From Pseudophaeobacter sp965641885 (GTDB taxonomy: Bacteria > Pseudomonadota > Alphaproteobacteria > Rhodobacterales > Rhodobacteraceae), in the NCBI GenBank assembly GCA_965641885.1, contig OZ282574.1, positions 3,162,001 through 3,226,000 of the forward strand: DNA of 64,000 bases. The letters are read 5' to 3'. Below the pieces are notes generated by a model. That model ran no database searches, was not told the origin of the DNA, and saw only the letters and a program-made list of their open reading frames with translations. This document shows, piece after piece, positions 43,862 to 52,635 of this stretch. Position 1 is the first letter of the stretch. Every line of letters begins with the position of its first letter. The translations under genes and the position numbers were made by a program.

Positions 43862-46000
43862 ATGAAATTCACATTTTCCCTCCTGCTCGGCACAAGTGCG
43901 CTGGCCCTTATGGCCGGCGTTGCACAGGCGCAAAGCATTATCGAACTCGATGAGATCATCATCCAGTCCGAAGAAGACCCCACCGGCCCGGTGGTCGGCT
44001 ACGCGGCAGGCACCACGGCCTCGACAAAAAGCGGACGCTCTTTGTTGGAAACGCCCTCATCGGTCACCGTGGTGACCACGGATCAGATTGAGGACACGGC
44101 GGCCAACAATCTGTCAGAGGCGCTTGGGTATTCTGCAGGCGTTGTGACCGAGGCCTATGGCGCCGACCCTCGGTTTGACTCGATCTCGGTCCGGGGTGCG
44201 GACCTGCAGAACCAGATCTATCTGAACGGGCTGCATTTCAGCCGCTCAACCAAGCCGGACTACGGCGCGCCCTCTCTGGATCTGTATGGCATGGAGCGGG
44301 TAGAGCTTTTGCGCGGCCCGAACTCTGTGCTTTACGGCGCTGGCTCACCGGCTGGCCTGGTGAACCTGATCCAAAAACGCGCGCAGTTCGATGGCGATAC
44401 AAACGAGGCCGGGCTGCACGTTGACAGCAACGGGTCCTATTATGCGTTTGGAGATGCCAATCGCGTGGTGAGCGACCAGTTTGCCTATCGCTTTGTTGGC
44501 AAGGCCGGCAACCGGGTGCTGGACATCAGCGAATATGACAATCCCGGTGGCTATCTGGGCCTTGCCACGAAATACCGTCCGACAAGCGCCACAACGTTCG
44601 AATTCCTGGGATCCTACCAGAATGACGACCCGGATTCGCCCGCTGGTGTGCCAAATGCACTGGTTGGCGTGCATTCAAACGAAGATCTGCGCGACTTTTA
44701 TTTCGGCAACGAAGCGCTGGAATACGGGGATCGCAAAACCTTCAATCTGGGCGCTCAGATCACCCATGAGTTCGACAATGGCTGGCGGCTTGTGAGCAAC
44801 ACGGGGCTGACCAAATTCGACTGGTCCTATTCCAACCTGTCTGTCGGCGCTGTGAGTGGCAACGATGTGGCCCGTACGCAATTGTTGCAGGACGAGGATG
44901 TCCTCTCCTACGCCACCGACCTGCGGCTTGAGGGCGATGTCTACACCGGCAATGTGCGGCACAACTTTACCCTTGGGATTGATGCCAGCCGGTTTGAGGA
45001 AACCGCGTCGAGCATCTTTTACTACGGTCAGGATGCCCTTGATTACGCCAATCCGGATTATACTCCCCTCACAGCGGTTCAGGACGGCACCAGCTGGTCT
45101 GCCGACAAGAACGTGACGGTGAAACAGATTGGCATCTATCTTGGCGATGAGCTGGAATTTGGCAACTGGCGCGCGGGCCTTGCCCTGCGTCACGACCAAA
45201 ACAAGGCAGAAGGCCAGTCCGAGACGCTGTACACCATTCCCGGTGTCGGCAGCTATCCCAGCACGACCAATCTGACACGCGACGACAGTGCCACCACAGG
45301 CCAGGCAAGCCTTGGCTATGTCTGGGACAACGGGGTGTCCGCCTATATGTCATATGGCACCTCTTTCCAAAGCTTTGCCGAACCCGGCGATGACGGCGCA
45401 CCGCTTGATCCGACCACGGGTGAGCAGTGGGAATTGGGGGCAAAATACCTGCCCGCAACCATCGACGCCTATGTCACCGCCTCGCTCTATCAGCTCGACG
45501 AAGAGAACCGCGCCGTCTATGTCCAGAATGGCGCAGGGGTGACGGTCTATGACCAAGTCGGCAAATCCCGCATCCGTGGGCTAGAGCTGGAAGGCCGCGC
45601 CAATCTGGCCGATGGCTGGAGCTTCACCGGCGGCTACTCCTATTCAGACAGCGAAATCATCGGCGGCGACAATAACGGCAATGAGCTGGGCCTGACGCCG
45701 AAAAACACCTTCAAGCTCTGGGCCTCGAAAGAAGTCCAAAGCGGGCCACTTGCGGGCCTGACTGTGGGGGCCGGCGCGCGCTACATCGGAGAGCGCTACG
45801 CCTTCAATGCCAACGCCAACAGTCTTGACTCTGTCACCCTGTTTGATGCCGCCGTCTCTTATGATTTTGGCAACGGCACCGAGCTTCAGCTCAATGTGAC
45901 CAACCTGACCGATGAGGCCTATGTGTCATCTGTCGGCTATTTCTCCACCTATTTTGGCGACGGTCGCACGGTCTCGGCCACGCTCACCAAAAAGTGGTAA
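43862..46000 (+). CDS. TonB-dependent siderophore receptor
   Basis: This 712-residue outer-membrane receptor has a signal peptide (about residues 1-23, ending VAQA), a TonB box-like IIELDEIII immediately after, a plug domain containing SVTVVTTDQIEDTAANNLSE and MERVELLRGPNSVLYGAG, and a C-terminal beta-barrel ending in the aromatic residue of LTKKW. The plug and barrel motifs match FhuA/FpvA-type receptors, and the length is usual. Together with the FhuD/B/C-like genes, it points to uptake of a ferric hydroxamate or related siderophore; the ligand is not determinable by eye. Confidence 0.95.
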   Translation: MKFTFSLLLGTSALALMAGVAQAQSIIELDEIIIQSEEDPTGPVVGYAAGTTASTKSGRSLLETPSSVTVVTTDQIEDTAANNLSEALGYSAGVVTEAYGADPRFDSISVRGADLQNQIYLNGLHFSRSTKPDYGAPSLDLYGMERVELLRGPNSVLYGAGSPAGLVNLIQKRAQFDGDTNEAGLHVDSNGSYYAFGDANRVVSDQFAYRFVGKAGNRVLDISEYDNPGGYLGLATKYRPTSATTFEFLGSYQNDDPDSPAGVPNALVGVHSNEDLRDFYFGNEALEYGDRKTFNLGAQITHEFDNGWRLVSNTGLTKFDWSYSNLSVGAVSGNDVARTQLLQDEDVLSYATDLRLEGDVYTGNVRHNFTLGIDASRFEETASSIFYYGQDALDYANPDYTPLTAVQDGTSWSADKNVTVKQIGIYLGDELEFGNWRAGLALRHDQNKAEGQSETLYTIPGVGSYPSTTNLTRDDSATTGQASLGYVWDNGVSAYMSYGTSFQSFAEPGDDGAPLDPTTGEQWELGAKYLPATIDAYVTASLYQLDEENRAVYVQNGAGVTVYDQVGKSRIRGLELEGRANLADGWSFTGGYSYSDSEIIGGDNNGNELGLTPKNTFKLWASKEVQSGPLAGLTVGAGARYIGERYAFNANANSLDSVTLFDAAVSYDFGNGTELQLNVTNLTDEAYVSSVGYFSTYFGDGRTVSATLTKKW

Positions 46001-46011
46001 AACAGCCGCTG

Positions 46012-46872
46012 ATGACCCTGACGCGTCGTGCGTTTCTTGCCACAGGAGCTTCGGCTCTTGTGGCATCATCTGCTTGGGCAACCAATCCGCCGCGCATCGC
46101 GGCAATCGATTGGGCGATGGCGGAAACGGTGGCCGCCTTGCAGCTGCCATTGGTGGCACTGGCAGAAAAGCGTCAGTTCATCCGGGCTTCTGCCGTCACG
46201 CTGCCACCGGACTGCGCCGACCTCGGACTGCGCGGCGCCCCCAATCTCGAAGCGCTGAGCCTCATAGCGCCTGATCTTATCCTGTCCTCAAATTACTACA
46301 GCTTCATTGAGCCGCAGCTGCAGCGTGTAGCACCGGTTTACACGCGCCGGCTGTTTGTCCCCAACGACCCCGCCCTGCCCAAGGTGCTATCGGCGCTGGA
46401 AACCCTGGCAGTGCATCTTGGTCTTGGCCGCCATGGCCAACAGATCCGCGGCCAGTATGAGGCGGCATTCGATCACCTGGCACAGCGGGCCGCAGCCTTT
46501 GCGGACAGGCCCTGCATTCTCATGACGGTCGGAGACGCCCGCCACGTGCAAATCTACGGCACCGACAGCGTCTATGGCGGGGCATTGGCCCGGATTGGCC
46601 TGTCAAATGCCTGGAGCGGCAACACTGAATTTGGCTTCAACGCGCCTGTGCCACTGTCAAAACTTATCGCCTTTCCCGAGGCGCGGCTGGTTATTGCCGG
46701 GCCTCTCCCTGTCTCTGCGCGCCGGGCCATCGCGCAAAGCGCCCTTTGGTCCGCGCTGCACCCGGTGCGCGCCGGACGTGTTTTACACCTGAACGACAAG
46801 ACCCCCTTTGGTGGCGCGCCCTCGGCGCTGCGCTTTGCCGACCACCTCGTGACCGCTTTGGAAAACGCATGA
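46012..46872 (+). CDS. fhuD: Iron-siderophore ABC transporter substrate-binding protein (FhuD-like)
   Basis: This 286-residue periplasmic binding protein has a twin-arginine signal (TRRAFLATGASALVASSAWA), as E. coli FhuD does. It has the class III fold landmarks RIAAIDWAMAETVAALQLP, NLEALSLIAPDLILSSNYY and a C-terminal FGGAPSALRFADHL. The upstream GTG at 45994 overlaps the receptor stop, but the ATG at 46012 gives the Tat motif at the start. Its stop overlaps the fhuB ATG by four bases. The substrate is presumed to be a hydroxamate-like ferric siderophore. Confidence 0.92.
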   Translation: MTLTRRAFLATGASALVASSAWATNPPRIAAIDWAMAETVAALQLPLVALAEKRQFIRASAVTLPPDCADLGLRGAPNLEALSLIAPDLILSSNYYSFIEPQLQRVAPVYTRRLFVPNDPALPKVLSALETLAVHLGLGRHGQQIRGQYEAAFDHLAQRAAAFADRPCILMTVGDARHVQIYGTDSVYGGALARIGLSNAWSGNTEFGFNAPVPLSKLIAFPEARLVIAGPLPVSARRAIAQSALWSALHPVRAGRVLHLNDKTPFGGAPSALRFADHLVTALENA

Positions 46873-48851
46873 GCCGCCTGCTGACTGTTGCCGCCCTCTG
46901 CTCGGCAGCCCTCGTCTCCGCTGGCCTGTGGAGCCTAGCGGCCCTGAACGCGCTGCCCTTTTTCCAATGGATCCTGCCCCTGGCCGATCCGGATGGCCTT
47001 TTGCCTGAACAGATCTTCTTTGCCTTTGGCCTGATGCCGCGCGCGGTGCTGGCGCTGCTCATTGGCGCTTTGCTGGGCCTGTCCGGGGCCTTGATGCAGG
47101 CGGTCCTGCGCAATCCGCTGGCCGATCCGACCACGCTTGGTGTTGCCTCCGGAGCCCAGCTTTCGCTGGTTTTCGCCACCCTGATCTGGCCCGAAGCTCT
47201 GGCGCTAGGACGCGGCCCCGTGGCGCTGATTGGCGGCGCCCTGGCGGTTGGGCTCGTCATGGCGCTTGCAGCCCGGCGTGGCTTTGCGCCCGTCACTGTG
47301 ACAATCGCCGGGATGCTGGTGGGGATGCTCGCCTCTGCCATCTCCACCGCACTCACCCTCGGACAAGGGCACTACCTCTTGTCGCTGGTTATCTGGAATG
47401 GCGGGGCGCTGTCACAAGACAGTTGGCACGGGGTGTTTCGGCTCATCGGGGTTTTGGTCCTTGGCGGCACGGGTGCTGCACTTTTGGTGCGTCCGCTGGT
47501 GGTTCTCAGCCTTGGCGGCGCCACCGCCAAAGCCCTGGGCGCGCGGGTTGGCCTGATACGCATCGCTGCGCTGGCGCTTGCAGTGTTCCTGTCGGGCATG
47601 GTCTCCGCCGAGGTCGGTCTCGTCGGCTTTGTCGGTCTGGCCGCACCGGCACTGGTGCGGCGTCTTGGGGCGCGCTCTGTCGCACAGGTGCTATTAGCGT
47701 CACCGCTTGCGGGGGCGGTGCTGTTGTCTGTCGTTGACAGCGGGCTCATAGCGCTTGTGGCCTTTGGCGGGCCTGCCTTGCCAACCGGCGCCTTGACCGG
47801 GTTGATCGGCGGGCCGCTACTGATCGCTTTGCTGCCCAAACTGCGCAATATCGTGCCGCCCGAAACCGAACGCAGTGAGACCCTGCCGCCCCGCGCCAAA
47901 CACCCCTGGAGACGGGTTGGCTTGCTTGCCTGTGCGACGCTCATTCTGACAGCTCTGAGCCTGTTTGGCGGCCGCGGCCCCGATGGCTGGGGGATGATCT
48001 CCGGCGCTATCGCTGCCACCTTCCTGCCCCTGCGCACCACGGCCATTTTGGCGGCAGCCTCTGCCGGAGCGCTCCTGGCTCTGTCGGGTGCGGTGTTACA
48101 ACGACTGACCGCCAATCCCATGGCCGCCCCCGAGGTTCTTGGCGTCACCAGCGGCGCGGCGCTGGGATATGCCGCAACCCTGTTTCTTGTCCCTGCCCCG
48201 TCGCCCTTTGCCCTCGCAATAGGCTCCTCTGCGGGCGCGGCCGGAACCCTGATTATTCTATCTGCCTATGCCATGCGCGCCGACATGGCCCCGGCCCGGC
48301 TCTTGCTGGCGGGCCTGGCGGTTGGGGCCTTTGCCTCGGCGTTGTTGGCCGCCATCATGGCCTCTGGCGATCCGCGCGCCTGGTCGCTTTTGGGCTGGCT
48401 TGCAGGCAGTGCGGCACGCGCCACTGTCGCCGGTGCCCTGGCCCTGGCCATCATGGCGGCGGTCGGGCTGGGTGCTGCACTTTTGGTCTCTCGGTGGTTC
48501 GAGATCCTGCCCCTCGGCGCGGATGTCGCCCGGGGTGTGGGGTTGCCGCTTGGGCGGGTGCGGCTGGGCCTTGTGCTAGCGGCAGGACTGGCAACCGGCG
48601 CTGCAAGCGTTTTGGTAGGCCCCGTGAGTTTCATTGGCCTGATGGCCCCCCATATTGCGCGCAGCCTTGGCCTGTTGCGCCCCGCTCCCTTTCTCGCCGC
48701 GAGCTGGTGTCTGGGCGCGCTTTTGATGAGCCTCGCGGCCTTTGGCGCACGCACTGCCAGCTACCCCTATGATCTGCCACTTGGGCTTTTTGCCACGCTG
48801 ATCGGCGCGCCCTGGCTGTTCATGGCCCTTCTTGGACGGAGACAAGCATGA
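46869..48851 (+). CDS. fhuB: Fused iron-siderophore ABC permease (FhuB-like)
   Basis: This 660-residue protein is the length of E. coli FhuB and consists of two BtuC-like halves fused in tandem, together about 20 membrane segments. Each half repeats the FecCD signature: GLSGALMQAVLRNPLADPTTLGV near residue 75 and ALSGAVLQRLTANPMAAPEVLG near residue 405. Each has its own SFIGLMAPHI or GFVGLAAPAL stretch. The longer frame from 46746 overlaps fhuD and has no site; the ATG at 46869 is coupled to the fhuD stop. It forms the channel with FhuC. Confidence 0.94.
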   Translation: MSRLLTVAALCSAALVSAGLWSLAALNALPFFQWILPLADPDGLLPEQIFFAFGLMPRAVLALLIGALLGLSGALMQAVLRNPLADPTTLGVASGAQLSLVFATLIWPEALALGRGPVALIGGALAVGLVMALAARRGFAPVTVTIAGMLVGMLASAISTALTLGQGHYLLSLVIWNGGALSQDSWHGVFRLIGVLVLGGTGAALLVRPLVVLSLGGATAKALGARVGLIRIAALALAVFLSGMVSAEVGLVGFVGLAAPALVRRLGARSVAQVLLASPLAGAVLLSVVDSGLIALVAFGGPALPTGALTGLIGGPLLIALLPKLRNIVPPETERSETLPPRAKHPWRRVGLLACATLILTALSLFGGRGPDGWGMISGAIAATFLPLRTTAILAAASAGALLALSGAVLQRLTANPMAAPEVLGVTSGAALGYAATLFLVPAPSPFALAIGSSAGAAGTLIILSAYAMRADMAPARLLLAGLAVGAFASALLAAIMASGDPRAWSLLGWLAGSAARATVAGALALAIMAAVGLGAALLVSRWFEILPLGADVARGVGLPLGRVRLGLVLAAGLATGAASVLVGPVSFIGLMAPHIARSLGLLRPAPFLAASWCLGALLMSLAAFGARTASYPYDLPLGLFATLIGAPWLFMALLGRRQA

Positions 48852-49612
48852 CTCTTTTTTCGCTCAACAATGTCTGTTTCGATGTGCCCAGCAGACGGCT
48901 TGTGGATAGCCTCACCCTGTCTGTAGAGACAGGGATCACGGCGCTTGTCGGGCGCAACGGATCCGGGAAATCGACTCTGCTGAAAATGCTCGCCGCCCAA
49001 ACCCGGCCAAGCAGTGGCGCCATCCTGTATGCCGGAAAAGACCTGCGGGACTGGAGAACAAAGGATTTTGCCCGCGACCTCGCGTTTCTGCCGCAGGTGA
49101 CGCCACCAACCGAGGGGCTTTTACTGAGCGAGCTTGTGGCGCTGGGGCGCTATCCATGGCGCGGCGCCCTGGGGCGTCTCGGACCTGAGGACCACCGCCT
49201 GATTGACGCGGCGATTTCTCGATGCGGCCTGACAGACAAGCGCGACCAGCTGGTGGATACCATGTCAGGTGGAGAAAGGCAGCGGGGCTGGATCGCCATG
49301 ATGCTGGCGCAGAGCGCGCGCACTCTGCTGCTGGACGAGCCGATTTCTGCGCTGGATGTGGCCCATCAAATCGAAGTGCTGGGCCTGTTGCGCGAGACGG
49401 TGCACACAGGGGCACTCTCGGCCGTTGTCGTCTTGCATGACGTCAACATGGCCGTGAGGTTCTGCGATCATGTCATCGCGCTCGACGCAGGGCGCGTCGT
49501 GCTTGAGGGCGGCGTGAAAGAACTGCTCAGCCCCGAGGCGCTTCAGCGTATCTATGGCTTGCCCATGCAGGTTATCAATGCCCAGCCAAGCCCCGTTGTT
49601 CACCCGCTTTGA
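48848..49612 (+). CDS. fhuC: Iron-siderophore ABC transporter ATP-binding protein (FhuC-like)
   Basis: This 254-residue ATPase has Walker A GRNGSGKST (about residues 36-44), the Q-loop region LAFLPQ, signature MSGGERQRGW, Walker B TLLLDEPISALD and the H-loop in VVLHDVNMAVRF. It starts with an ATGA overlap of the fhuB stop. It energises the fused permease. Confidence 0.94.
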   Translation: MTLFSLNNVCFDVPSRRLVDSLTLSVETGITALVGRNGSGKSTLLKMLAAQTRPSSGAILYAGKDLRDWRTKDFARDLAFLPQVTPPTEGLLLSELVALGRYPWRGALGRLGPEDHRLIDAAISRCGLTDKRDQLVDTMSGGERQRGWIAMMLAQSARTLLLDEPISALDVAHQIEVLGLLRETVHTGALSAVVVLHDVNMAVRFCDHVIALDAGRVVLEGGVKELLSPEALQRIYGLPMQVINAQPSPVVHPL

Positions 49613-49658
49613 TCCCAAAGCCAGTCATCTGCAAGACAGTCATCTGAAAGCCAGCCCT

Positions 49659-51356
49659 ATGCTTCGCCAGTTTTTTGAATACTACCGCCCCCATACACGC
49701 CTGTTCTGGGTCGATTTCGGCTCCGCCGTTCTCTCCGGCCTTCTCGAACTTGCCTTCCCCCTCGCCATCACCGCCTTCATTGACCATCTTTTGCCGCTGG
49801 GGGACTGGGGGCTGACCGTTTTGGCCGCCACCGGATTGTTGCTGGTCTATGCCTTCAACACGCTGCTCATGGGGATCGTGATTTATTGGGGCCATCGGCT
49901 GGGTATTGAGATCGAAACGGAAATGCGGCGCCGCGCCTTTGCGCATCTCACCCGCCTGTCGTGGCGCTGGTATGACCGCGCCCGCACCGGCAAACTGGTG
50001 GCCCGTGTTACCCGCGATCTCGAAGAAATAGGCGAGGTCGCCCATCACGGTCCAGAAGACCTTTTCATCGCGGTGATGACATTTGTCGGAGCCTTTTTGC
50101 TGATGATGAACCTGCATGTCACCCTTGCCCTGATCACGGCCGTGATTGTGCCGCTGATGGTCTGGGTTGTTGCGGTTTATGGCGCGCGCATGACCCGTTC
50201 CTGGCGGGATATCTACGCGCGCGTCGGGGCGTTTAACGTCAGGCTGGAAGAGGCGATCAGTGGCATCCGCGTGGTGCAGGCCTTTGGCAACGAGCGCCAC
50301 GAAGAAGAGCTGTTTGCCCGCGACAATGCCGCATACCGCGACACCAAACTTTCAGCCTATGCCATCATGGCAAAAGCCAGCGCCATACAATATATGGGGC
50401 TGCGTTTCGTGCAGGTCGTGGTGATGGTCGCAGGCGCGGGATTTGTGCTGCAGGGCACGTTGACCACCGGGGGCTTTGTGGGCTTTTTGCTGCTGGTGAG
50501 CGTGTTTTTCCGCCCACTGGAAAAAATCGCTGCCGTGATCGAGACCTATCCGCGTGGCATCGCAGGCTTTCAGCGCTACGTTGAGCTGCTGTCAACCGAA
50601 TGCGATGTGAGCGACCGCCCAGGCGCAGGCCCGGCGCCGGCTTTCAAGGGCGAGGTGCGGTTTGAGAATGTGTCCTTTGCCTATGACAGCCCTTTGCCCG
50701 TTCTGCATGGTGTCACGATCACAATAAAGGCCGGAGAAACCGTGGCCTTTGTCGGCCCCTCCGGCGCCGGAAAAACGACGCTTTTGGCATTGTTGCCAAG
50801 ATTTTATGATCCAACAGGCGGCAGAATAACCATCGACGGGATTGATGTCGCCGACATGACGCTGAACAGTCTGCGCGCGCAGATTGGACTGGTGTCACAG
50901 GACGTGTTCCTGTTCGGATCCACCCTGCGTGACAATATCCTGTACGGCAAGCTAGGCGCCAGCGAGGCCGAGCTGACTGCCGCGGTCGAGAACGCACAGT
51001 TGAGCGCGCTTGTCGCGCGTCTGCCCGATGGCCTCGACACAGTCGTAGGCGAGCGCGGTGTGATGTTGTCGGGTGGTCAGAAACAACGCGTCGCCATCGC
51101 CCGCGCCTTCCTCAAAAATCCGCCGATCCTCGTTCTCGACGAGGCGACCTCTGCGCTGGACCGAGAGACGGAGCGTGATATCCAACAGGCATTGGAGCAG
51201 CTTTCAAAGGGGCGCACGACGCTGGTCATCGCGCATCGTCTGGAAACCGTGAGACATGCAGATCAGATCATTGTTATGGAGGAAGGGCGAAGGGTTGAGG
51301 CTGGCACACATGACGACCTGCGCGCCCAAAACGGGCTTTATACCCGACTGTCATGA
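49659..51356 (+). CDS. Type I ABC exporter half-transporter (permease fused to ATPase) of the siderophore locus
   Basis: This 565-residue MsbA-fold protein has six membrane segments in about residues 15-300 and a C-terminal ATPase with Walker A GPSGAGKTT, Q-loop LVSQDVFLFG, signature LSGGQKQR, Walker B ILVLDEATSALD and H-loop IAHRLETV. The ATG at 49659 follows fhuC by 46 bp; an earlier start would overlap fhuC. Half-transporters linked to siderophore uptake either return siderophore to the medium or, as with IrtAB/YbtPQ-type proteins, take part in import. No N-terminal peptidase domain or adjacent membrane-fusion gene suggests it is not a type I secretion ATPase. It is the last gene of this cluster. 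Confidence 0.87.
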   Translation: MLRQFFEYYRPHTRLFWVDFGSAVLSGLLELAFPLAITAFIDHLLPLGDWGLTVLAATGLLLVYAFNTLLMGIVIYWGHRLGIEIETEMRRRAFAHLTRLSWRWYDRARTGKLVARVTRDLEEIGEVAHHGPEDLFIAVMTFVGAFLLMMNLHVTLALITAVIVPLMVWVVAVYGARMTRSWRDIYARVGAFNVRLEEAISGIRVVQAFGNERHEEELFARDNAAYRDTKLSAYAIMAKASAIQYMGLRFVQVVVMVAGAGFVLQGTLTTGGFVGFLLLVSVFFRPLEKIAAVIETYPRGIAGFQRYVELLSTECDVSDRPGAGPAPAFKGEVRFENVSFAYDSPLPVLHGVTITIKAGETVAFVGPSGAGKTTLLALLPRFYDPTGGRITIDGIDVADMTLNSLRAQIGLVSQDVFLFGSTLRDNILYGKLGASEAELTAAVENAQLSALVARLPDGLDTVVGERGVMLSGGQKQRVAIARAFLKNPPILVLDEATSALDRETERDIQQALEQLSKGRTTLVIAHRLETVRHADQIIVMEEGRRVEAGTHDDLRAQNGLYTRLS

Positions 51357-51518
51357 GGCAGACGAGGCACGCGTAGGGCAGCATCCTCGCCTCATATCAA
51401 GAGCCTATGGTGAACGTGGGGAGTAGCTTTGGGAGCCAGCCTGCTGCTCCACACAGAGGAAGCCCGCCGCAATCGTCGTCAACTGGTTTTGATACATCCT
51501 GAATCCAGAGCCTAAACG
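51357..51518. other. Non-coding stretch at the left edge of the mobile-element scar
   Basis: Sequence after the ABC exporter stop, before the terminator hairpin. No open frame here is believable. The only structure noted is the downstream hairpin. Confidence 0.5.
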
Positions 51519-51542
51519 AAAGGGAGCCCCTCGGCTCCCTTT
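51519..51542. terminator. Strong rho-independent-like hairpin
   Basis: AAAGGGAGCC and GGCTCCCTTT form a perfect 10-bp stem with a 4-base loop (CCTC). It lies 24 bp beyond the stop of the minus-strand RTX fragment and can serve either strand, though no long T-run follows on either side. Confidence 0.8.
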
Positions 51543-51565
51543 CTTAGTTGGAGACGTTATATCGA

Positions 51566-51742
51566 CTAAAAAAGGAAATCACTCTCGGTAAGAGTAGCGC
51601 CGCTCATGGTGATAGCCAGATCGGACAAGTCGATACCATCTATCGTAACAACATTGCCCTCGCGTATGACGAGGTCGGAGAAATCAACATCGAGTTTGCG
51701 CAGGTTGATCACATCGATACCCTGTTCAAAATCAACGATGGT
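51566..51742 (-). pseudogene. C-terminal fragment of an RTX/serralysin-type calcium-binding protein
   Basis: About 58 codons encode a sequence typical of the very end of type I-secreted RTX proteins: SKGTIVDFEQGIDVINLRKL, then a FSDLVI unit, a short beta-stranded ITMSGATL segment and the terminal TESDFLF secretion-like signal. There is no start, signal or repeat region upstream; the frame meets the integrase remnant at about 51742. I read it as the surviving 3' end of a gene cut away by recombination. It differs from the C-terminus of the intact RTX protein at 42287, so it is not a copy of that gene. Confidence 0.7.
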
Positions 51743-52162
51743 ACCCTTGCTCGCTTTTGAGCTAGCCCTAGGCACCGGCCAGCGCGCCTCTGGATCCCGT
51801 TCACGAAGCGCCTTGCAACTATCCTGCGCCAGACACAGAGAACCAGCTTAAGGTATATTCTGGCGGATAGGCACGGTCGGGCTTTAAACTACAATCAAGT
51901 TCAGAAAAGAGTGATGGCCGTTCTGGAAACGACGGGCCTCAAAGAATTCTCACTCCATGGCCTCCGCTACAGCGCTGCAAGTGAACTCGCCGAAGCAGGT
52001 TGTACTGATCAGCAAATCGCAGCCATCACTGGCCACAAGGCTGGCCACAAGGCTGGCCACAAAAGCCTATCGATGGTTCACAAATATTCGAAGGGTGCGA
52101 GACAAAAACGCCTGGCAAAGGAGGCTCAAAATCTGAGGGAACGCAACAAAAACGGATCATGA
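51743..52162 (+). pseudogene. Broken tyrosine recombinase (phage/island integrase) remnant
   Basis: Two frames must be joined. From about 51743 the frame reads LAFELALGTGQRAS, the integrase box I region with its catalytic arginine. It then jumps at about 51780 into another frame reading LWIPFTKRLATILRQ, ILADRHGRALNYNQVQKRV and EFSLHGLRYSAASELAEAG (box II with HxxR), then a duplicated GHKAGHKAGHK and the late SLSMVHKYS containing the nucleophile tyrosine. The piece expected between box I and LWIP, roughly 30-40 residues, is missing, so the gene has a deletion plus frameshift and also lacks its N-terminus. The distal 83 codons remain open from 51911. It points at the 3' end of tRNA-Ser, 90 bp away, a usual integration target. 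Confidence 0.78.
52030..52063 (+). repeat. 12-bp tandem repeat inside the integrase remnant
   Basis: The unit GGCCACAAGGCT occurs at 52031-52042 and 52043-52054, with a third copy started at 52055. It expands the normal ITGHKSLS motif to GHKAGHKAGHKS, adding eight residues near the active-site histidine. It keeps the frame. Confidence 0.9.
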
Positions 52163-52220
52163 ACGTGGGAAAATTGAGTGGGAAACTCGAAAACAGACCT
52201 GTTTTTGACAGGTGTGCAAA

Positions 52221-52240
52221 GTCACGTAAAGTCACGTAAG
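52221..52240. repeat. Short direct repeat beside the tRNA gene
   Basis: GTCACGTAA occurs at 52221 and again at 52231 with a 10-bp period, 13 bp from the tRNA 3' end. It may mark an old recombination point, but it is too short to call an attachment site. Confidence 0.5.
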
Positions 52241-52252
52241 GGGCTGATTTAG

Positions 52253-52342
52253 TGGCGGGGAGACAGGGATTCGAACCCTGGGAACGCTCGCACGTTCAAC
52301 GGTTTTCAAGACCGCCGCATTCGACCACTCTGCCACCTCCCC
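52253..52342 (-). tRNA. tRNA-Ser (anticodon UGA)
   Basis: The minus strand reads GGGGAGGTGGCAGAGTGGTC at the 5' end, an anticodon loop CTTGAAA giving UGA, a long variable arm typical of serine tRNAs, the T-loop GGTTCGAATCC and an encoded CCA. The 7-bp acceptor stem pairs GGGGAGG with TCTCCCC (one G-U). At 90 bases it appears intact. Its 3' end faces the integrase remnant, so it was probably the attachment site of the former element. Confidence 0.95.
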
Positions 52343-52635
52343 GATCTGATGGCGGTTTAAGACGCTGAAACGCGACACGCAAGAGGAAATTTTCCAAGCG
52401 CCCCTGCCCGCACCATATGCGGGTCCCAATGCGCCCAGTGCAGTGGCCTGTGCGGTGGCCCAGATCAAGCCGGCAACACGCGAGATCATGCCAATCAAAC
52501 ATCTTTCGCAAATGCCGCTCCAGCATAGGGTTTTCATGCGACTCGCTGCAGGCTATCATCCGGCAAATCATAGTGATGACCGGGAAATCCGGCGCAGCCG
52601 TTTTGGCACAAATGAGCACAGGCAAGGAAACAGCC

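Noticed and set aside
49659..51356. ABC half-transporter as the type I secretion ATPase for the RTX protein
   Set aside because: No C39-like N-terminal domain, no membrane-fusion or TolC partner, and it is placed at the end of the siderophore cluster, 7 kb from the RTX gene.
52221..52240. GTCACGTAA pair as an attachment-site core
   Set aside because: It does not copy the tRNA 3' end and is only 9-10 bp long; no second tRNA 3'-end copy was found in the window.
52417..52635. Longer N-terminus for the SPOR lipoprotein
   Set aside because: The extra residues are basic, would bury the lipoprotein signal, and the internal ATG at 52636 has a good ribosome binding site.
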